NCBI GenBank assembly: GCA_937875645.1
Contig: CALLXO010000210.1
Location: 1-6,910 of the forward strand
DNA: 6,910 bases
Origin: an uncultured Clostridia bacterium
Lineage (GTDB): Bacteria > Bacillota > Clostridia > Christensenellales > CAG-314
Direction: 5' to 3'
Position numbers and translations under genes: made by a program. Shown here piece by piece: positions 1 to 6,643 of this stretch. The first letter of the stretch is position 1. Each line of letters opens with the position of its first letter. The notes beneath the pieces were generated by a model. That model saw only the letters and a program-made list of their open reading frames with translations, was not told where the DNA came from and did no database searches.

Positions 1-2
1 CA

Positions 3-743
3 GAATCGGGTAATAAAGTGGAAGCGCTAAAGAATATAATGCTTACATTACCTCAATACGGAATCGTGTTTGTTGTGGGCAAAAGCGGTTGCGGAAAGAC
101 TACGTTGTTGAATATTTTGGGAGGAATGGACTCTCCAACTCAAGGAGAATTGTATTTTGATGGCAAAAAGATTCAATTAAGCGATACAAAGACAGCTGAC
201 AATTACCGTGCGGCAAAAGTTGGCTTTGTCTTTCAGGAGTATAATTTGTTGCCAAATGACAGTGTTTTAAAAAATGTGGAGCTGGCAAGTGCGTTATGCA
301 ACAACGAGATAATTACACCGTCAGAAGCATTGGAGCAAATAGGGCTGTCGGAATACAAAACCCATTTGCCTAAGGAACTTTCCGGCGGTCAAAAGCAGCG
401 TGTAGCAATAGCCAGAGCTTTGGTTAAGGGTTCTTCGATACTTTTAGCCGACGAGCCTACAGGCAACCTTGACAGCAAAACGGGTAAGGGAATATTTGAA
501 CTTTTGAAAAAAGTTTCCAAAGAACGGCTTGTAGTTGTAGTTATGCATGACAGGACAGCAGCTGATGAATACGCCGACAGGGTTATAGAGATATCGGACA
601 GCGAAATTGTTTTTGACAACGGAGTGAATGATGATTTAACTTCCTTTGTCGAGCAAGAAAGCACTGTTGCTCACAAACGCATGCACACCACCAAAAAAGG
701 ATTGCCCGTCAAAGTAATTTTGCGTCGAGGTTTGGCAACTTAG
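3..743 (+). CDS. ATPase part of a fused MacB-type ABC transporter (5' partial, ended by frameshift)
   Basis: This piece encodes the cytoplasmic ATPase that powers a MacB/FtsX-type transporter. The frame is open to the left edge (residues ESGNK precede the GTG at 18), so the GTG is probably internal and the true start lies outside. Numbering from the GTG: Walker A GKSGCGKTT at 21-29, Q-loop VFQEYNLLP near 71-79, signature LSGGQKQR at 121-128, Walker B ILLADEPTGNLD at 141-152, H-loop MHD with His177. All catalytic motifs are intact and typical of the MacB/LolD group. After the ATPase domain comes a linker and KKGLPVKVILRRGLAT, the usual lead-in to the first membrane helix of a fused permease. 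The frame then hits TAG at 741, and the permease continues one frame over from 740. A single lost T in the T run would explain this. I infer that one gene of about 800 codons has been broken. Confidence 0.9.
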   Translation, partial: ESGNKVEALKNIMLTLPQYGIVFVVGKSGCGKTTLLNILGGMDSPTQGELYFDGKKIQLSDTKTADNYRAAKVGFVFQEYNLLPNDSVLKNVELASALCNNEIITPSEALEQIGLSEYKTHLPKELSGGQKQRVAIARALVKGSSILLADEPTGNLDSKTGKGIFELLKKVSKERLVVVVMHDRTAADEYADRVIEISDSEIVFDNGVNDDLTSFVEQESTVAHKRMHTTKKGLPVKVILRRGLAT

Positions 744-1324
744 CTTTTCAAAAGGGGCGTAGCATAACGGCTTTGGTTTTATTGTTTTTATCCATGACGT
801 TGTTGCTAACAAGCCAAATGTTTGCGCGCTTCAACAGCGAATACGTGCTGGCTGAAACGCTTAAACGTAAAGGCTTTAATCAAATCCTGTTGCAACAATC
901 TTACGACACAAGACCACCCATTACTTCAGTCAAGCTGCGAATCAATGAGCTCACAATGGATAAGTTAAACGGATACAACTATGAGCGGATTTATGGTAAC
1001 GGCGTATTTGTAAAAACAAAAGCGGATATGGAAAGATTGGGTTTTAAGCTTTGCGAAGGTTCAACAGACCTTTTGAGCGATAATTCCGCTTATGTGACAG
1101 ATTTCCGTATTGCGGAATTATTCCGTTTAGAGGAGCGACCAGAAGATAATAACCAGTGGCTGGGTCAAGATTTACAATATTATGATTATGCGTCAGGTTC
1201 TTTGTTGCAGATCGACGGTGTAATCCTTACCGATTATGATAAGTATTTTGATATTGAACTTAAGCCATATACAGAGGAACAACAGTACCTAGATGTACAG
1301 CTAAAGAAAGGTTTAACGGATTAG
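740..1324 (+). pseudogene. Middle fragment of the MacB-type transporter: first membrane helix and outer domain
   Basis: This continues the ATPase gene in the next frame. From 740 it reads LAFQKGRSITALVLLFLSMT, a positive stretch and then the first membrane helix, as expected right after RRGLAT. An ORF caller would start it at TTG 773, but that codon lies inside the helix and has no ribosome binding site. I therefore read it as a frameshifted remainder and not a separate gene. The following 160 or so residues are soluble and look like the first half of the extracytoplasmic domain found between helix 1 and helices 2-4 in MacB-type permeases. It ends at TAG 1322-1324. The same frame reopens immediately (EKSIGT then Met 1343) and continues into the rest of the permease, so this TAG is a nonsense mutation and not a natural end. 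Confidence 0.82.
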
Positions 1325-1342
1325 GAAAAGAGCATCGGTACT

Positions 1343-2389
1343 ATGATAGAGACGCTGCATAATTTACTCTTCAATTCAAAAGAATGGTATATTACTAACG
1401 TGAGAGCAGGTGGTGTCGGTCTAAATAGTTCTAGAGCTGAGTTTGCGCATAACATTACTCTAAGGGTAAGCGGAGTAAGTTCAACTTACAACAACAGCTT
1501 CGGTATCTCAGACAAAGTAAACAATTGCTATACAGAAAACGGTTATTTTTCCGTGATAGACAGTGGGAGGGGCGAAAATTTCTTGCCGGCTATCGGAAAC
1601 GACTTTTATAATTCAATTGAATTATACCGCATATTTTTTGAAAGTGATTATCAGGAAATGTCGGCGCCTAAACATTTGAGCAAAACGGTATCTTTTTCCC
1701 TTACTGACGACACCGGTGACGGTAGGATTTTCGCTGCGTTACACGACATGAGGTTAGCGGGTGTTTATGCGCAAAGAGATACAATCGGCGACTTACGTAC
1801 AGGCATAGCAATGTCTACCGAAAAGAGCACCGACTTTCGTCTGTTGGGTTTATCGGGGTATACTGTATTGTTGAATTTGGACGCAATCAATAGCAGTAAG
1901 CTATTGAATGAACTAAGAAGCAAAGATGCGATTGTCACTGTCTCGCCTTACTCAACCTTTATATACGAAAAAGAAAATATCTTTATGGGCTTTGCGGATA
2001 TGTTTGCTGTTTTTGCGCTAATTCTTCTTATTGCAGCCGTTTTAGTTGTAATCAACGTGATTTCTTACACGTTATTAAACCAAAAGCACGAAATAGGAAT
2101 ATTGCGTTCTATGGGAGTAAGGACCGTTGACATTGCTAAAATATACCTCGTGAAGGTAGCTGTTATAGCGGTCGCCGTATTGCTGTTGTCCACCATAGGC
2201 GTATTTATAGCGGCGCATTTTACAAACGTAGTGCTATGCAATATGACAGTCAGTGGTATTACATGGCTATACTATGACTTTTGGACTTTTTTGATTTCCT
2301 TAGCCGCCTGTTTGGGACTGCCGTTTTTAGCCGCGGCTCTTCCGCTAAGAAAACTTGCCAAAATGAAACCTATCGATATGGTGAGATAA
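1343..2389 (+). pseudogene. C-terminal fragment of the MacB-type transporter: outer domain and FtsX permease domain
   Basis: This is the last part of the broken ATPase/permease, in the same frame as the preceding fragment and separated from it only by TAG 1322 and six codons. ATG 1343 is merely the first Met after the stop; I see no convincing ribosome binding site. Residues 1 to about 215 complete the extracytoplasmic domain. Three membrane helices follow, near 219-244, 268-291 and 312-334. Between the first two lies QKHEIGILRSMGVRTVDIAK, the cytoplasmic loop motif typical of FtsX-like permeases, and the end PLRKLAKMKPIDMVR is the usual FtsX-domain terminus. With the two upstream pieces it restores a protein of about 800 residues, normal for the fused clostridial type. 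Such transporters often export or sense peptides or antibiotics; the substrate here is unknown. The fragment lacks its own ATPase and helix 1, so it is probably not functional alone. Confidence 0.85.
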
Positions 2390-2391
2390 AT

Positions 2392-2697
2392 ATGCGCGAT
2401 AAACAATTAAAAAATTCATTTAATTAGGATAAAATTAAGGTATTAAGTTGCTGTATTTTTCCATGGATAGCCGTACTTTTATTTGCGTCTATTGCGATAA
2501 TATATGTTATAAAAGATTTCAACCGCTATGGTAATAACCGCATGAATAGCTTTAGGAATCATTGCGTTTAAATCTGCTTATTATTCCTTTGTGTCGGATA
2601 GGGAAAAGGTATAATTACGCTAGCTTAAGCGCTCGAAAGCGAAAACAATTCGGCAAAGGAGCTTTACGTTGACAGGATGCAAGGAGGACAAATTTGA
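2392..2697 (+). pseudogene. Frame-broken small membrane protein of unknown family
   Basis: Starting two bases after the permease stop, ATG 2392 reads MRDKQLKNSFN and then TAG (2425-2427). The same frame continues as DKIKVLSC, one membrane helix (PWIAVLLFASIAIIYVI), then KDFNRYGNNRMN. Near 2546 protein-like sequence moves to the next frame (ALGIIAFKSAYYSFVSDREKV, ending at TAA 2612). From 2617 it appears in the first frame again as TLA, TAA (2626), then ALESENNSAKELYVDRMQ and GGQI, ending at TGA 2695. Stitched together this gives about 100 residues: a short cytoplasmic start, one helix and an outer domain. The close spacing to the upstream gene suggests they were one operon. I do not recognise the family. 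That the three segments form one gene is inference; the first 60 codons are the best supported. Confidence 0.5.
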
Positions 2698-2986
2698 TGA
2701 CAGACCTATCAGGCTAATAATGGAGGTTTATGTGTCATTGGGGAAATACAGTATTGGGAGTATGGTCTACGAACAAGTAGAAAGGAATGGAACCTACGAA
2801 CTTCCTTTTGCAGGGAAAAACCCTGATATAAAGGTCAAAATAAAGTATAAAAAGGAGTACGTGACGGCAAGAGTAAAAGACTTAATTAAAATTAGGTACA
2901 GCCCTAAAGGTTCTCACAACTATAAAGAATATGCAATAGAACCGGGTAAGTACTCAGTAAGTGTCGTATTTAATCAAAAAAAATGA
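2669..2986 (+). CDS. Hypothetical protein, 105 codons, lipobox-like start, possibly a damaged gene
   Basis: I do not recognise this protein. The first usable codon is TTG 2669, with AAAGGAG at 2655-2661 seven bases upstream. The protein begins MTGCKEDKFDD; LTGC (from the TTG read as Leu) resembles a lipoprotein lipobox, but no hydrophobic signal peptide precedes it in this frame, so a lipoprotein would be missing its leader. An alternative is that the gene once started at ATG 2697, which has a perfect ribosome binding site but is now out of frame. The body is lysine- and tyrosine-rich with alternating hydrophobic residues (IKVKIKYKKEYVTARVK, EPGKYSVSVVFNQ), suggesting a small beta-sheet extracellular domain. 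The end of the gene is partly repeated 66 bases downstream. It may be a decaying accessory gene of the transporter locus; whether it is still translated is uncertain. Confidence 0.5.
   Translation: MTGCKEDKFDDRPIRLIMEVYVSLGKYSIGSMVYEQVERNGTYELPFAGKNPDIKVKIKYKKEYVTARVKDLIKIRYSPKGSHNYKEYAIEPGKYSVSVVFNQKK
2682..2699 (+). promoter_or_regulatory. Strong ribosome binding site with overlapping stop/start TGATG
   Basis: AGGAGG at 2682-2687 is a perfect Shine-Dalgarno core, followed nine bases later by ATG 2697, which overlaps the TGA (2695-2697) closing the preceding damaged frame. This is the classic layout of translationally coupled operon genes. ATG 2697 itself reads only six codons (MTDLSG) before TAA, so if this was the original start of the next gene, a frameshift has since separated it from the body at 2700-2986. 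Confidence 0.4.
2944..2977 (+). repeat. Direct repeat, copy 1 (34 bp, inside the end of the hypothetical gene)
   Basis: The 34 bases at 2944-2977 recur at 3010-3043 with one difference (A2949 versus G3015). This copy encodes GKYSVSVVFNQ near the C-terminus of the 105-codon ORF. Confidence 0.9.
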
Positions 2987-3147
2987 AACAGATAGCCGAA
3001 GCACTCAATGGGTAGGTACTCAGTAAGTGTCGTATTTAATCAAGCTATGAATTTAGATAAACGATATAATAGTACCAGTATACGTCGATATTATTATAGT
3101 AAGAAACTGAGTTATTTGTATTTTGTTAAAAAAAGGGAGTAATTATT
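2987..3147 (+). other. Gap without a convincing gene; possible weak promoter
   Basis: Besides the second repeat copy, this gap holds a perfect TATAAT at 3065-3070, but no recognisable -35 hexamer lies 16-19 bases upstream. Just before the next gene GGGAG at 3135-3139 is a sound ribosome binding site, eight bases ahead of ATG 3148. I see no terminator hairpin, so the small peptide gene may have its own weak promoter here or be read through from upstream. Confidence 0.3.
3010..3043 (+). repeat. Direct repeat, copy 2 (34 bp)
   Basis: This is the second copy, 66 bases (22 codons) downstream and therefore in the same reading frame. It sits in an open stretch from ATG 3008 to TAA 3140 that starts MGRYSVSVVFNQAMN. 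It is either a partial tandem duplication of the gene end or what is left of a second, related gene after a deletion. The stretch has no ribosome binding site, and I do not call it a gene. Confidence 0.9.
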
Positions 3148-3381
3148 ATGAAAAAATTAAGCAAAATTATCTAAGAAATTTTGCAATATTATTTTGCTTA
3201 TTATGTTATTTATAACTATTTCGGTTTTGGTTATATCAATACCAAGACAATATGCTTTGGCAGAAACAGAGACTACGATAGGTTTAAATAAATATGATAG
3301 TTATTTAACGATGTAGGATTTTATAACCCAACAAGGGTTAGCGATTCTACACGTTCGGTATATAATTATTGTGCATATTAA
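3148..3381 (+). pseudogene. Frame-broken gene for a small Sec-secreted peptide
   Basis: ATG 3148 follows GGGAG with good spacing and reads MKKLSKII, then TAA (3172). Adding one frame step at 3172 continues KKFCNIILLIMLFITISVL and then PRQYALA before ETETT. This is a complete signal peptide: basic start, long hydrophobic core, and an ALA cleavage site for signal peptidase I. The frame then gives TTIGLNKYDSYL and meets TAG 3314. Another frame shift near 3308, explained by one lost A, would continue DVGFYNPTRVSDSTRSVYNY and CAY to TAA 3379. The restored product would have about 77 residues with a mature peptide of about 39, rich in Tyr, Ser and Thr with one Cys. Its size, secretion signal and position before an ABC exporter resemble a bacteriocin or signalling-peptide precursor, but I recognise no family. 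The stretch after the cleavage site is less certain, because the exporter frame overlaps it. Confidence 0.5.
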
Positions 3382-4162
3382 ATATTTTATTATATTTATT
3401 TCTTTGTTGGTAAATTTAATAAGTCCACTTTTGTTATCACATGTAATAACAAGTATCTTAAGCAAAAGCATCGAAAATTTAGCGATTTTGCTTGCCATCT
3501 TAATCCTAATTAAAATGATTTCAATAGTGCTTAATCAAATAACATCAAGACTACAATTAATCTTAATGTTAAAAAACCTTATAAGACAAACTTCTTTCAG
3601 TACCACCATATACATTATAAGATTTCAATAATGGTAAGATATTTGTCTAATTGTAAATGACTTCCGGTATTACTTCTTTTGTTTTTCTAACAGTGAATAG
3701 TTTTTTTAATACTATATCTGTAATAGGTATAGGCTTTATATTTTTTATCAGTTGGCCATTAGCGTTAGCTCTAATAGTTACCTATCCCATTTTTATGTAG
3801 TAAATAACCATTATGGGGAAAAATAAAATCTAAGAAAACATTTATAAGATATCAGATAAATTTATGGGGTTTTATAAAAATATCGTAACCAATATAAATG
3901 AAATTAAAGCAATTAAGGGAAATAATAAAATTTCATGTGCATTTTTAGATAAATCTGAAGAAATTAAATTTGAGCATATAAAAAATGAAAAAATGAAATT
4001 AAAAGTATCATTAATATGTAGCATTTTAGAAATAATAAATTATTTACTGATTATGGTATTAGCGCAGGACTGGTTATTTACGAAGAATTAATACTTGGCG
4101 ATTTTATTGCTTTTAACAGTTATTCTTCTGATTTTGCGGGCTCTTTATCATCAATAGTTAAT
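3350..4162 (+). pseudogene. Degraded membrane domain of an ABC exporter
   Basis: This is the transmembrane half of an ABC exporter whose ATPase half follows. One frame, open up to 3631, encodes helices 1 and 2 (YFIIFISLLVNLISPLLL; NLAILLAILILIKMISIVL) and then RLQLILMLKNLIRQTSF. Exporter-like sequence then moves to another frame: NNGKIF, then ITSFVFLTVNSFFNTISVIG and a helix ending WPLALALIVTYPIFM, then after stops KISDKFMGFYKNIVTNINEI, the long intracellular helix region, to TAA 4089. Near 4062 it shifts again (AGLVIYEELILGDFIAFNSY) and runs directly into the ATPase ORF. Stops within the exporter frame lie at 3618, 3648, 3654, 3798, 3801 and 3831. The order of elements matches the half-transporter family. 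With so many lesions no working membrane domain can be made. The start is unclear and may have been joined to the peptide gene by a deletion. Confidence 0.8.
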
Positions 4163-4915
4163 TTGAATGCTTCGTTACAGCCTACAATGGTCGTTTTAGA
4201 AAGAATTGAAGAACTAGATACAATCTATAATAGCCATTGTAATTCTGAAAAGGAAAAAACAAACTTAACTAAGCCAAATGGAAGCATAGAATTACATAAT
4301 GTTACATTATTCTTAAATAATAAATTAGTATTAAAAGAAATTAGCATAAATTTTGAACCTACATTAATTAATGGTATTATGGGCTGTAACGGTTCAGGGA
4401 AAACTACAATTTTAAATTTGATAAATAGGGTATATTCTATAGATAGCGGAATAATCAAAGTATCAAATCAAAATATAGATGATATCAAGTACCATTCACT
4501 ACAAGAGAATTTTGCTTTTGTAAAGCAAAATCCCGTACTTTTTGATTTAAGCTTAATTGATAATATTTTATTATTTGACGGATCGGAAAAAATCACACAA
4601 GAAGAATTAAAAAATGCCTGTGAAGCTGTAAACTTACTAGACGATATAAATAAAATGCCTTACGGTTTTTCAACAGAGTTTAACGACCAAAACAAGCTAT
4701 CAGTGGGGCAAACTCAAAAACTACAAATTGCAAGAATGTTGCTTATGAATAGACCCATAATTTTAATAGACGAGGCGACTGTAAACTTAGATGAAAATTC
4801 CAAAGAAAAAATATATAATTTATTCCGAGATCTTTCTAAATCAAAAACTATAATTTTAGCGACGAACAGTGACAAAGACAAATTACTGTGCGATAATATA
4901 AATTATTTAAAATAA
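4163..4915 (+). CDS. ATPase domain of a broken ABC exporter (remnant)
   Basis: This is the nucleotide-binding half of the exporter above. The frame is continuous with exporter sequence back to about 4064, so ATG 4163, which has no ribosome binding site, is probably an internal Met. Residues 1-20 (LQPTMVVLERIEELD) are the typical linker between the last helix and the ATPase. Walker A GCNGSGKTT is at 74-82, the Q-loop glutamine at 122 (VKQNPVLFD), signature LSVGQTQKLQIAR at 179-191, and Walker B IILIDEATVNLD at 199-210 with the catalytic Glu204. The H-loop is unusual: where exporters have a histidine (ITH), this protein has Asn235 (LATNS). It is 250 codons with no internal stop, in contrast to the wrecked membrane domain. 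It stops 18 bases before the peptidase gene, so both were probably in one transcript. It could still make a soluble ATPase fragment but is most likely non-functional. Confidence 0.85.
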   Translation: MNASLQPTMVVLERIEELDTIYNSHCNSEKEKTNLTKPNGSIELHNVTLFLNNKLVLKEISINFEPTLINGIMGCNGSGKTTILNLINRVYSIDSGIIKVSNQNIDDIKYHSLQENFAFVKQNPVLFDLSLIDNILLFDGSEKITQEELKNACEAVNLLDDINKMPYGFSTEFNDQNKLSVGQTQKLQIARMLLMNRPIILIDEATVNLDENSKEKIYNLFRDLSKSKTIILATNSDKDKLLCDNINYLK

Positions 4916-4933
4916 AATAAGGAGATACCAAAA

Positions 4934-6517
4934 ATGTACAAAAAACCATTTAAAACCGTTATTATCCTATTACTTGTTATGGCGACCTTGCTTTCCGTAG
5001 CCGGTTGCGGCATAACAATCAATAACTATGATTGGAAAAACGCCGACGATATGGTTACTTCTTTATATGAAAATCAAATCATATACCAATCAGTCGCGGT
5101 CACAACAGAGCATGCCGTTTATTACGTAGATAAAGACATAAAGGAAAGCAAAAGAAACAGATTTGTTAGCTATGCGGAAGAGCTTTTAAAATACTTAAAA
5201 CCAGAACAGAAACTAGTATATTATATTTATAAAGACGCGGAGTCGCTGGTCACAGAGGAAGATTTAGGCAACAGAATTCATATCGACCCATCAGAATATA
5301 AATCTACGGAAATGATAATAGCTACTCTACAGGGAATGACGAAGCACTATGCAAATTACGGCTTGCTGTATGGTAAAGCGGCAGCGACAAAAAAGGCTTT
5401 GGGTTGGGGTTCCGTTTCCATCGCAAGCGACAGCGCGATAAAAAAATACGTGAAATCAAACAAGAATTTAGATATTTATGACTTATCTTACCCATGTTTT
5501 AACAGTTCTTACGTAAGCAAGGAAGACGTCAAAATGAGTAAGGCTTTGTCCGTTAAATTTTTCGAGTTTTTAACGGAAAATTATGGGGCAGAAACAGTAA
5601 AAAACCTAATACAATCATCCGCGGAATTTTCTTTCGCATTTGATCACCGTTACGCAATATATATGAATGAATTTTTAAAAACCTTCAACGCTCCTTATTA
5701 TGTTGCTCCCGCCGACGAATTATTAAGGTATTCTAATTTTACGGAGGACTATCCTTTACGTATAGAAACGGTTTCCTGCCACTATTATGTCGAAAAGGAT
5801 TATCAAGACAAAACTAGCGTGGAGTATCGGCATCTTTTTGATATGGAATATTCCAACATTAAAGAAGTCTTTGCCTGTTTTGAAGAAAGCTATAAGTTTA
5901 TACGAAACAGTTTTAAATATGACAAAGCTGATAAAGTAGATGTAACAATTAAAACAAATGATCCTCTTTTGGATTCTATGCATTATGGGGGATATACGTA
6001 TGCAACAGGAAACAAGATTTTAGTGGAACATTTATTTGCTTTAATACATGAATATACTCATTCTGTGGCATTCAGAAAATATGACTTTTACCAAAACTGG
6101 ACGACAGAAGCTTTATGTGATTATTTTGATTTATTATCAGAATATAGCGGCTATAGAATATATAAAACAATATTATATTATGATTTTTACGCTCTAATTG
6201 AGACCGATCCGGAAGTAAACCAAAGAAAGGCATTTATTATTGATTATCTTAGTAATAATAATTTACCCTATAGCATTTTTGAATTTATCGACACTGCTGC
6301 ATATCTCAGTCCGAAATCTCCTACAAGAATAGAGAACGATAGGACTGTCAATTGTTTGAGCTTTTTAATATACGTTATAAATAATTACGGTATGGATAAA
6401 ATTATTGCTTTGTATGCGGAAACCTACGATTTTATTGACATTATAGGTAAAGCAGAAAATCAGGTAATCGACGAATGGCAACAATATTTATCAGATAAAT
6501 ATGCTGGAATGGCTTAA
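4934..6517 (+). CDS. Lipoprotein zinc metallopeptidase (gluzincin, peptidase MA-like) with two related halves
   Basis: This is the only clearly intact gene, a 527-residue surface lipoprotein expected to cut peptides or proteins outside the membrane. AAGGAG at 4919-4924 lies nine bases before ATG 4934, which fixes the start. Residues 1-25 are a lipoprotein signal: basic start, hydrophobic core, and lipobox VAGC with Cys25 as the lipid-anchored residue. The zinc site is LIHEYTH at 370-376 (His372, Glu373, His376), with WTTEALCDY following; Glu392 is the likely third zinc ligand, 15 residues after His376. This HExxH...E layout is that of gluzincins such as the M1 and peptidase MA-like families. 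The first half (about 55-255) parallels the second (about 280-520) in order and motifs but lacks the HExxH. The gene lies directly behind the broken exporter. Its substrate is unknown; processing or destroying a secreted peptide is an inference from context. Confidence 0.85.
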   Translation: MYKKPFKTVIILLLVMATLLSVAGCGITINNYDWKNADDMVTSLYENQIIYQSVAVTTEHAVYYVDKDIKESKRNRFVSYAEELLKYLKPEQKLVYYIYKDAESLVTEEDLGNRIHIDPSEYKSTEMIIATLQGMTKHYANYGLLYGKAAATKKALGWGSVSIASDSAIKKYVKSNKNLDIYDLSYPCFNSSYVSKEDVKMSKALSVKFFEFLTENYGAETVKNLIQSSAEFSFAFDHRYAIYMNEFLKTFNAPYYVAPADELLRYSNFTEDYPLRIETVSCHYYVEKDYQDKTSVEYRHLFDMEYSNIKEVFACFEESYKFIRNSFKYDKADKVDVTIKTNDPLLDSMHYGGYTYATGNKILVEHLFALIHEYTHSVAFRKYDFYQNWTTEALCDYFDLLSEYSGYRIYKTILYYDFYALIETDPEVNQRKAFIIDYLSNNNLPYSIFEFIDTAAYLSPKSPTRIENDRTVNCLSFLIYVINNYGMDKIIALYAETYDFIDIIGKAENQVIDEWQQYLSDKYAGMA

Positions 6518-6552
6518 CTATCATTGCTATAATAATAAGTTTAAGATAGTTA
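6515..6552 (+). terminator. Weak hairpin overlapping the peptidase stop codon
   Basis: TAACTATC (6515-6522) and GATAGTTA (6545-6552) form a perfect eight-base inverted repeat with a 22-base loop. The first arm contains the TAA stop. The stem is AT-rich and no clean T run follows, so it is at best a weak terminator or an RNA 3'-end stabiliser. Confidence 0.3.
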
Positions 6553-6643
6553 TTTGTTAAAAAATTCTTAGGGAGAATGGAGGTTTCAGAAGTTCTTGTT
6601 CAAAGGCAGTTTGAGTCGACGTGTAGCTGAGTAATAAAAGATA

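Noticed and set aside
100..664. Two minus-strand frames opposite the first ATPase
   Set aside because: The + strand carries every ABC motif here; these are shadows of that coding sequence.
1322..2427. TAG at 1322 and 2425 as a recoded (sense) codon, since both interrupt good reading frames
   Set aside because: The same genes also carry frameshifts and TAA stops (2612, 2626), and CAG is used normally for Gln (for example in the first Q-loop), so ordinary pseudogene decay is simpler.
3008..3142. 44-codon frame starting MGRYSVSV
   Set aside because: It has no ribosome binding site and its first third is only the second copy of the direct repeat, so it is better read as duplication debris.
3301..3498. 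Minus-strand frame of 65 codons over the exporter start
   Set aside because: It is antisense to recognisable exporter helices, has no ribosome binding site and no familiar domain.
5756..5983. Minus-strand frame of 75 codons inside the peptidase gene
   Set aside because: It lies opposite a continuous, well-supported coding sequence and shows no gene signals of its own.
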